Positions 1-4,270 of a stretch of DNA of 8,430 nucleotides are shown piece by piece. The number at the start of each line of letters is the position of its first letter. Position 1 is the first letter of the stretch. The stretch is from Jiangellaceae bacterium. GTDB taxonomy: Bacteria > Actinomycetota > Actinomycetes > Jiangellales > Jiangellaceae. A program made the translations under genes and the position numbers. The stretch is from NCBI GenBank assembly GCA_030146385.1, contig JASLBX010000084.1, forward strand, positions 1-8,430, given 5' to 3'. The notes below the pieces were generated by a model. That model searched no databases. It had not been told where the DNA came from and saw only the letters and a list, made by a program, of their open reading frames with translations.

Positions 1-915
1 CGGCAGCCGGCCCACCCGGTCGGCCAGCCAGCCCATCACCGGCGAGAAGGCGAACATGCCGGCGATATGAATGCTGATCACCATTCCGATCACAGACAGC
101 GACGCGTGCCCGTGGTCCATGTGGATCGGCGTCATGACCATCACCGACACCATGACCGTGTGCGCGGCCACGACAGCGCCCATGCCGAGCACCGCCCGCG
201 GCGAGCCCCGGACGGCGCGGATGCCGGCGCGCAGGCTACCGCGGCGTTTCGTCACCGGTTTCGCCGGCTCGTCCGCCGTCGATGGACCGTCCTCCAGCCG
301 CCGGGCCAGTACGAGCGGGTCTGGCCGGAGCCGGAACCACACCAGCGCGGCCGCCAGCAGCAGGGCCACCGCGCCGAACAGCAGTGGCCCTGCCAGCGGC
401 TCGATGCCGACCCACGCGCCGATCTGGCCGGCCGGCTCGACCAGGTTGGGCCCCACCACCGCGCCGATCGTCGTCGACCACACGACCATCGACAACGTGC
501 GGCCGCGCCGCTCCGGGACGGCAAGGTCGATTGCGGCGTAGCGGCTCTGCAGACCGGCGGTCGTCCCGCCCCCGTACAGCGCCATGCCGAGCATGAGGAG
601 CGGGAAGAACTTCAGCTGGGCGCCGGCGATCGCCACCAGCCCGCCGGCCGCGGCCAGCGCCAGCGCCAGACCCAGCCCGGCTCGCCGGCCGAACCTGACG
701 GCCAGGGACGCGGCCGGCAGGGCCAGCAGTGCCGAGCCGAGCACCTGCGCACTCTGGACGAATCCGGCCAGGTCCGGCCGTCCGAGCACTCTGCTCGCGA
801 GCAGTACGGCGACCGCAACCCCGGTGCTGACGCCCAGCCCGGCCATCACCTGGGTACCGACGAGGGTGTGGACGGTGCGCCGCTGGATCAGCTCTACATC
901 GACAGGGCTTCTCAT
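1..915 (-). CDS. MFS transporter, C-terminal part missing at window edge
   Basis: Proton-coupled exporter-like protein of the major facilitator superfamily in the cytoplasmic membrane; 305 codons are visible and the C-terminus lies beyond position 1. Eight hydrophobic segments can be read, at about residues 18-40, 50-69, 79-98, 102-122, 142-160, 174-194, 242-261 and 273-293. A charged central loop (about 195-240) separates the two halves. The cytoplasmic motif A between helices 8 and 9 is canonical (GWLADRVGR, 295-303). The matching site between helices 2 and 3 is degenerate: ASLAVRFGRR at 69-78 has Val where Asp is usual and Ala where Gly is usual. The ATG overlaps the TGA of the upstream permease gene as ATGA, and no Shine-Dalgarno sequence precedes it, so translation is probably coupled. 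Full family members are about 400 residues, so roughly 100 are missing. The substrate is unknown; the operon context suggests efflux. Confidence 0.9.
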   Translation of the reverse strand, partial: MRSPVDVELIQRRTVHTLVGTQVMAGLGVSTGVAVAVLLASRVLGRPDLAGFVQSAQVLGSALLALPAASLAVRFGRRAGLGLALALAAAGGLVAIAGAQLKFFPLLMLGMALYGGGTTAGLQSRYAAIDLAVPERRGRTLSMVVWSTTIGAVVGPNLVEPAGQIGAWVGIEPLAGPLLFGAVALLLAAALVWFRLRPDPLVLARRLEDGPSTADEPAKPVTKRRGSLRAGIRAVRGSPRAVLGMGAVVAAHTVMVSVMVMTPIHMDHGHASLSVIGMVISIHIAGMFAFSPVMGWLADRVGRLP

Positions 916-1742
916 GTCAGCAGCAGCCGTTCGACACGGCGCGCCGCGAAGTACACCCCGACCAGACCCATCGTCGCCAGATACGCCACGTGGACAAGCA
1001 TCCCAGCACTGATGTTGTCGAGCATCAGGTTTCTCACCAGTGCTACCCCGTGGTACAGCGGGGTCAGCTGGACGAACCACTGCGCGCCGTCGGGATACCG
1101 CTCGAGCGGGAAGAACGTGGCCGACAGCAGGAACATCGGCATGATCGCCAGCTGGACGTAGTCGAGGTGGTGGACGGTACGCATGAACGTCCCCACGGCC
1201 ATGCCCACCGATGCGAACGCGAACCCGATCAGGGTCGCCGCCGGGACGGCCAGCACGGCCCACCAGGTCTGGACGTAGCCAGCCGCAGCGGCCACGCAGA
1301 GGAACGCGATCGAGTACAGCAGCCCGCGCAGCAGCGCCGAAGCGATCTCTCCTATCGCGACGTCCCGCGGGCCGAGCCGGGTGGCGAGGATGGAGTCGTA
1401 CAGCTTGGCGTACCGCAGCCGGAAGAACACGTTGATCGTCGACTCCAAGACGGCCCCGTTCATTGCCGAGGCGGCGAGCAGCGCCGGCGCCACGAAGACC
1501 GCGTAGTCGACCACCATGCCGCCGCCGGCGTCGATCCGCCCGATCAGCGCACCGAGCCCGATGCCCATCGCGAACAGGTAGAAGACCGGTTCGAAGAAGC
1601 CGCTGACGACCGTCACCCAGAAGTGCTTGTAGGAGCGCACGTTGCGCTCGACGAGCATGCGGGCCAGCCCCGCACCGGCTGGCATTGGGACGAGGCCTGC
1701 GACGAGCGAAGCCGCCTTCGGTGTCGTCGGCGTCGTACTCAT
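912..1742 (-). CDS. ABC-2 type permease, second membrane subunit of exporter
   Basis: Membrane subunit (276 residues) of an ABC-2 exporter, related to the DrrB/NodJ group, working with the ATPase encoded two genes upstream. A cytoplasmic N-terminus with an amphipathic stretch (about 26-40) is followed by hydrophobic segments near 43-67, 79-97, 133-155, 160-186, 196-212 and 248-266. The family signature before the last helix is visible: ATFFPLERYPDGAQWF around 208-223, then TPLYHGVALVRNL around 227-239. The ATG is preceded by GAGGTGA at 1750-1756, 7 bp from the start, which includes the stop codon of the preceding permease gene; this suggests coupled translation. Its stop overlaps the ATG of the MFS gene. 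It differs clearly from the other permease, so the pair probably forms a heterodimer. The substrate is unknown. Confidence 0.92.
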   Translation of the reverse strand: MSTTPTTPKAASLVAGLVPMPAGAGLARMLVERNVRSYKHFWVTVVSGFFEPVFYLFAMGIGLGALIGRIDAGGGMVVDYAVFVAPALLAASAMNGAVLESTINVFFRLRYAKLYDSILATRLGPRDVAIGEIASALLRGLLYSIAFLCVAAAAGYVQTWWAVLAVPAATLIGFAFASVGMAVGTFMRTVHHLDYVQLAIMPMFLLSATFFPLERYPDGAQWFVQLTPLYHGVALVRNLMLDNISAGMLVHVAYLATMGLVGVYFAARRVERLLLT

Positions 1743-1749
1743 TGCGCCG

Positions 1750-2571
1750 TCACCTCACCATCCGGCGGCGGAGTGACCACTCGGCCAGGGCCAATCCGGC
1801 GATCAGCCACAGCAGCATGAAACCGACGTGGACGACTGCTTCTGTCACCGACGGCGTACCGAGCGAGAGGTCGCGGCTCAGGTCGATGCCGTGTGCCAGT
1901 GGCGTCGCCCAGGCGACCGGCTGCAGCCAGCCCGGCAGCTGCGTCATCGGGAAGAACGTCCCCGAGAACAGGAACAATGGCATTACGGCGAACCGGAACA
2001 GGACGGCGAAGCCCTGGCCGTCGGTCTGCCGGGCTGAGTAGGCGAACACCGGAGTGGCGAACGCGAGGCCGCACAGCACCGCAACCGGGAGCGCGAGCAC
2101 TGCCCAGGGCGATCGAATGGCACCCAGGGCGAACGCGACGATCAAGAACACGGTGCTGGTCAAGGCGATCCGGAACGTGACGAACACCAGATGGCCGAGG
2201 ATGACGTCGCGTACGCCGAGCGGCGTGGCAAGCATGGCGTGGTAGAACCGCCGCCACTTGATGCCCGCCAGGACCGGGAAGGTCGACTCTCCGACCGCTG
2301 CCTGCATCGCCTGCGCTGCCAGTAGTCCGGGTGCGACGAACGCGACGTACTCCATGCCGGCGATACCGCCTCCGGTGCCACGGTCCACGAGGGGGCCGAG
2401 CAGGTATCCCATGACGCCCAGAAACATCAAGGGGACGAGAAAGCTGCTGATGGCGGAGCCGCGCCAGTTACGTCGGTAGGAGACCAGGTAGTGGATGAGC
2501 GGCCGCCGCCACATCCGTCCTTCCGGCGGTTGTTTGTGCGCGTGCGTGTCAAGCGCCGCTGCCTGCGTCAT
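1750..2571 (-). CDS. ABC-2 type permease, first membrane subunit of exporter
   Basis: Membrane subunit (273 residues) of the same ABC-2 exporter. A polar N-terminus of about 20 residues leads into WRRPLIHYLVSYRRNW (21-36), typical of the amphipathic entry helix of ABC-2 permeases. Hydrophobic segments follow near 41-61, 74-93, 124-150, 155-178, 188-205 and 246-264. The conserved SGTFFPMTQLPGW (203-215) and ATPLAHGIDLSR (222-233) mark the DrrB/NodJ-like family. The ATG lies 5 bp after the ATPase stop, with a weak ribosome site GGTGGA at 2581-2586 inside the end of that gene. A second ATG at codon 20 is possible and would remove only the polar tail. Its product is presumed to pair with the following permease. 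No substrate can be inferred. Confidence 0.92.
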   Translation of the reverse strand: MTQAAALDTHAHKQPPEGRMWRRPLIHYLVSYRRNWRGSAISSFLVPLMFLGVMGYLLGPLVDRGTGGGIAGMEYVAFVAPGLLAAQAMQAAVGESTFPVLAGIKWRRFYHAMLATPLGVRDVILGHLVFVTFRIALTSTVFLIVAFALGAIRSPWAVLALPVAVLCGLAFATPVFAYSARQTDGQGFAVLFRFAVMPLFLFSGTFFPMTQLPGWLQPVAWATPLAHGIDLSRDLSLGTPSVTEAVVHVGFMLLWLIAGLALAEWSLRRRMVR

Positions 2572-2576
2572 CTCGA

Positions 2577-3512
2577 TCAGTCCACCAGCGTCCGGCCGGT
2601 CAGGTGGAGGAAGACGTCCTCCAGCGTGGAGCGCCGGGCGAGCGCGGACAGCGGCTGCAGCCCTCGGTCGTGGACGGCCGATGCCGTCGCGTCACCGTCG
2701 TCGGTGTAGAGCAGCAACCGGTCCGGCAGCACCTCGACTCGTTCGGCAAGCCCGCTGACCTTCGGCGCGTAGGGCGCGTGGTCGTCGGACTCGAACCGCA
2801 GCTCGAGCACCTCGCGGGTGGAATAGGTATCGATCAGCTGCCGTGGCGAGCCCTCGGCGACAATCTTGCCGCTGTCCATAACGACCAGGCGGTCGCACAG
2901 CTGCTCGGCTTCGTCCATGTAGTGCGTCGTGAGCACCAGAGTGACGCCCTGCCGCTTGAGCCGGAACAGCCGGTCCCAGAGGACGTGGCGGGCCTGCGGA
3001 TCGAGCCCGGTCGTCGGTTCGTCGAGCAGCAGCACCTCAGGGTCGTTGACCAGAGCTCGCGCGATTGTCAGGCGGCGTTTCATGCCGCCAGACAGCGGCT
3101 CGACGACGCTGCTCGCGCGGTCGGTGAGCTGAGCGAATTCGAGCAGCTCGTCCGCACGCCTGGCGGACGTCGCCCGGGGCAGGCCGAAGTACCGGCCGTA
3201 GACGATGATGTTCTCGCGCACGGTGAGCGCCTCGTCCAGCGTGTCCTGCTGAGGGACCACGCCGAGGCGGCCTCTGATCTCGGGCCCGTTGGTGGCGGGA
3301 TCGAGGCCGATGATCCGCAATTCGCCGGCTGTCGGTGGCGAGACGCAGCCGATCATCCGCATTGCCGAGGTCTTGCCGGCGCCGTTTGGCCCGAGGAACC
3401 CGAACGCCTCGCCGCGGGCGACGTCGAAGTCGATGCCGTCAACGGCGGTGAGCTCGCCGAACCGCTTGGTCAGCTTGCGGGCTGTGATCAGGGGTTCGCG
3501 GGCGGCACTCAC
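2577..3512 (-). CDS. ABC transporter ATP-binding protein, DrrA-like
   Basis: ATPase subunit (311 residues) that powers the two ABC-2 permeases encoded just downstream. All nucleotide-binding motifs are present: Walker A GPNGAGKT (41-48), Q-loop PQQD (87-90), signature LSGGMKRR (140-147), Walker B LLLDEP (161-166), D-loop GLDP (169-172) and switch His197 in TTH. The C-terminal extension ending in STLEDVFLHLTGR (295-307) is typical of the DrrA/NodI/CcmA-like exporter ATPases rather than of importers. The start is GTG at 3512. The ATG two bases upstream (3514) is out of frame and meets TGA at once. GGAGG lies about 15 bp upstream, too far for a good ribosome site, whereas a TAGTTT -10 element ends 8 bp before the GTG, so the mRNA may be leaderless. 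It is the first gene of the operon. Drug or lipid export is the usual role; the real substrate is unknown. Confidence 0.93.
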   Translation of the reverse strand: MSAAREPLITARKLTKRFGELTAVDGIDFDVARGEAFGFLGPNGAGKTSAMRMIGCVSPPTAGELRIIGLDPATNGPEIRGRLGVVPQQDTLDEALTVRENIIVYGRYFGLPRATSARRADELLEFAQLTDRASSVVEPLSGGMKRRLTIARALVNDPEVLLLDEPTTGLDPQARHVLWDRLFRLKRQGVTLVLTTHYMDEAEQLCDRLVVMDSGKIVAEGSPRQLIDTYSTREVLELRFESDDHAPYAPKVSGLAERVEVLPDRLLLYTDDGDATASAVHDRGLQPLSALARRSTLEDVFLHLTGRTLVD

Positions 3513-3513
3513 A

Positions 3514-3553
3514 TTGGGTGAAACTACCCTCCGCCTCTGACACTCTCACCCAA
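3514..3553. promoter_or_regulatory. Inverted repeat TTGGGTGA / TCACCCAA bracketing the operon promoter
   Basis: A perfect 8-bp inverted repeat: TTGGGTGA at 3514-3521 and TCACCCAA at 3546-3553, with 24 bp between the arms. The arm centres are 32 bp apart, close to three helical turns. One arm sits between the candidate -10 element and the GTG start of the ATPase, and the other lies upstream near the -35 region. This is the geometry of two half-sites or two operators for a repressor of the export operon. No regulator gene is present in the window, so the binding protein is unknown. Confidence 0.4.
3521..3526 (-). promoter_or_regulatory. Candidate -10 element of the ABC/MFS export operon
   Basis: On the minus strand this reads TAGTTT, which fits the actinobacterial TANNNT -10 consensus. 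It ends 8 bp before the GTG of the ATPase gene, so transcription would begin at or next to the start codon (a leaderless message). No good -35 hexamer is seen at 16-18 bp, which is common in actinobacterial promoters or could indicate activator dependence. This is a motif match only. Confidence 0.4.
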
Positions 3554-3593
3554 GTTTCGCTCCTAGCGTTCGGTCACCTGATCGTCGTTTGAT

Positions 3594-3625
3594 CACCTGA
3601 TCGGCGTCGAAATAACGATCAGGTC
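3594..3625. repeat. Imperfect palindrome within the repeat cluster
   Basis: The arms ACCTGATCG (3595-3603) and CGATCAGGT (3616-3624) form a 9-bp inverted repeat around a 12-bp A-rich centre (3604-3615). In RNA or single-stranded DNA it could fold into a compact hairpin. No T-run follows on either strand, so it does not look like an intrinsic terminator. It resembles the unit of a REP-type element, but only a genome-wide search could show that. Confidence 0.6.
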
Positions 3626-3667
3626 AGATGCGTCCGGCCGTCACCTGGTAGGACGCCGCGAGTTGGC

Positions 3668-3710
3668 CACCTGATCGTTTCTTACCACGCGGCCGCTTGA
3701 CGATCAGGTG
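3668..3710. repeat. 11-bp perfect inverted repeat with 21-bp loop
   Basis: The arms CACCTGATCGT (3668-3678) and ACGATCAGGTG (3700-3710) are exact reverse complements. The 21-bp centre contains a GCGGCCGC palindrome (3689-3696), so the whole stretch could fold as a nested hairpin. There is no T-tract on either side, which argues against a simple Rho-independent terminator, although actinobacterial terminators often lack one. It is the best-formed pair in the repeat cluster. Confidence 0.6.
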
Positions 3711-3781
3711 CCAAACTCGCGCGTCGCCGCAGGTAGCGAAGCCGGCCGGTCATCTGATCCACAGGGACGTGGCCGCCCACC

Positions 3782-3910
3782 TCACCCCAAGGTGATCGCG
3801 ACGATGACTGCGAACGCCAGGAACGCCAGCGTCGCGAGGACCAGGGTCGTCAACGCTCGCCGGCCGAGCCGTCCCGGACCACCGACGCCGCCAGTCCACT
3901 CCGACGCAAC
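3782..3910 (-). other. Possible small membrane peptide or gene remnant, no normal start codon
   Basis: A 42-codon open stretch on the minus strand ends at TGA (3782-3784) and is closed upstream by TAG at 3911-3913. It reads as a Gly/Arg-rich head (EWTGGVGGPGRLGRR, residues 4-18) followed by a long hydrophobic segment (LTTLVLATLAFLAFAVIVA, 20-38). That is the layout of a single-pass small protein with positive residues on the cytoplasmic side. The first codon after the stop is GTT, which is not an accepted start, and no ATG or GTG lies in frame. The only start is TTG at codon 20, which would leave 23 residues. It lies 43 bp downstream of the DUF3046 stop on the same strand. It could be a decayed gene, a start lost by mutation or sequencing error, or chance. 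The family is not recognised. Confidence 0.25.
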
Positions 3911-3953
3911 CTAGATAGCAATGCTTCGTACCGGCCTGAGCTCGGGATTGGAG

Positions 3954-4148
3954 TCAGCGCTCGCGCGCAGGCAGCTCCAGCACGTCACAGACGGCGCGCC
4001 AAACGATCTTCGGATCCTCGCCCGCCTCCAGCGCCTCGTACACCGTGCGACCGCCGAGCGCGCCGATCACCTGGTCCCGAGCCCAGGACTCGGCATAGCC
4101 AGGGCCGAGGTGGTGTTCCATCCGTTGCCAGAACTCGGTCAACCGCAC
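3954..4148 (-). CDS. DUF3046 family small protein
   Basis: A 64-residue protein matching the actinobacterial DUF3046 family. The conserved features are RLTEFWQRME at the N-terminus, YAESWARDQV (18-27), LGGRTVYEAL (31-40) and DPKIVWRAVCDVLELP (45-60), ending in ARER. The molecular function is not known. In many actinobacteria this gene sits just upstream of recA and recX, but neither is seen here. I chose GTG at 4148 because family members begin at the RLTEFW block. A GTG at 4193 in the same frame would add 15 residues unlike the family. There is no clear Shine-Dalgarno sequence, but TATCCT ends 6 bp before the GTG, consistent with a leaderless mRNA. It is divergent from lhr with 122 bp between the two starts. 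Confidence 0.85.
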   Translation of the reverse strand: MRLTEFWQRMEHHLGPGYAESWARDQVIGALGGRTVYEALEAGEDPKIVWRAVCDVLELPARER

Positions 4149-4154
4149 GCCCAG

Positions 4155-4160
4155 AGGATA
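4155..4160 (-). promoter_or_regulatory. Candidate -10 element of the DUF3046 gene
   Basis: On the minus strand this reads TATCCT, a TANNNT -10 match ending 6 bp before the GTG at 4148. This spacing would put the transcription start at the start codon and explains the absence of a ribosome site. The -35 region is weak. It also supports the GTG at 4148 over the one at 4193, since the latter would lie upstream of this promoter. Confidence 0.4.
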
Positions 4161-4200
4161 CGGTGCCCGCCGGACGCTGATCCGAACCAGCACGGCTTGC

Positions 4201-4210
4201 TACCCGGGTA
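4201..4210. promoter_or_regulatory. 10-bp palindrome in the DUF3046-lhr divergent promoter region
   Basis: TACCCGGGTA is a perfect palindrome lying 30 bp before the lhr -35 block and about 40 bp upstream of the DUF3046 -10 element. It could be a small operator between the two divergent promoters, but a single 10-bp palindrome in GC-rich DNA can occur by chance. Confidence 0.2.
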
Positions 4211-4240
4211 CGTAAGTCCGTTCCGGTCGTGGCGAACCGA

Positions 4241-4263
4241 TTGTCAGTGCGGGGCGCGAGGAT
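4241..4263 (+). promoter_or_regulatory. RecA-NDp / PafBC-type DNA-damage promoter of lhr
   Basis: TTGTCAGTG at 4241-4249, exactly 8 bp, then GAGGAT at 4258-4263. The known mycobacterial consensus is TTGTCRGTG-N8-TANNNT, bound through the PafBC activator and used by recA and many other repair genes without LexA. The 9-bp block is perfect and the -10 element differs only in its first base. The -10 ends 7 bp before the lhr ATG, so the transcript would begin at the start codon. The match of sequence, spacing, position and gene function makes this a strong call, though it rests on the motif alone. Confidence 0.8.
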
Positions 4264-4270
4264 AGGTGCC

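Larger units (their letters stand above)
3574..3760. repeat. Cluster of CACCTGATCG repeats in both orientations
   Basis: About 190 bp of non-coding DNA holding repeated copies of CACCTGATCG. Perfect copies lie at 3575-3584, 3594-3603 and 3668-3677 on the plus strand and at 3701-3710 on the minus strand. A 9 of 10 match lies at 3616-3625 (minus). Two degenerate copies, CACCTGGTAG at 3642-3651 and CATCTGATCC at 3751-3760, share the upstream context CCGGCC..GTCA. The first two copies are 19 bp apart. Such density is not expected by chance and no coding signal crosses the region. Possible explanations are a cluster of operator sites upstream of the export operon, a REP-like dispersed repeat family, or remains of a mobile element. 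Confidence 0.8.

Noticed and set aside
67..3521. Plus-strand frames over the export operon (67-1161, 990-1820, 2604-3521)
   Set aside because: They are antisense to genes with clear ABC and MFS motifs, and their translations are rich in Arg, His and Gln without recognisable domains.
3668..3710. Rho-independent terminator
   Set aside because: The stem is good but the loop is long and no T-run follows on either strand; it is better explained as part of the repeat cluster.
3682..3753. Minus-strand 23-codon frame starting with ATG inside the repeat cluster
   Set aside because: Too short, no ribosome site, very Arg-rich and lying across the repeats; nothing supports translation.
3574..3760. CRISPR array
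   Set aside because: The repeat unit is only about 10 bp, copies occur in both orientations, spacing is irregular, and there are no spacer-sized unique units or cas genes.
3708..3914. Plus-strand 68-codon frame in the intergenic region
   Set aside because: It has no ribosome site, a low-complexity composition and no recognised family; it starts inside the repeat cluster and opposes the hydrophobic minus-strand frame.
4216..4240. LexA (SOS) box near GTTC and GAAC upstream of lhr
   Set aside because: The half-sites face each other as GTTC then GAAC and have the wrong spacing compared with the actinobacterial CGAAC-N4-GTTCG box.
3921..4265. Plus-strand 114-codon frame
   Set aside because: Antisense to the DUF3046 gene, whose conserved blocks are clear, and it overlaps the lhr promoter.
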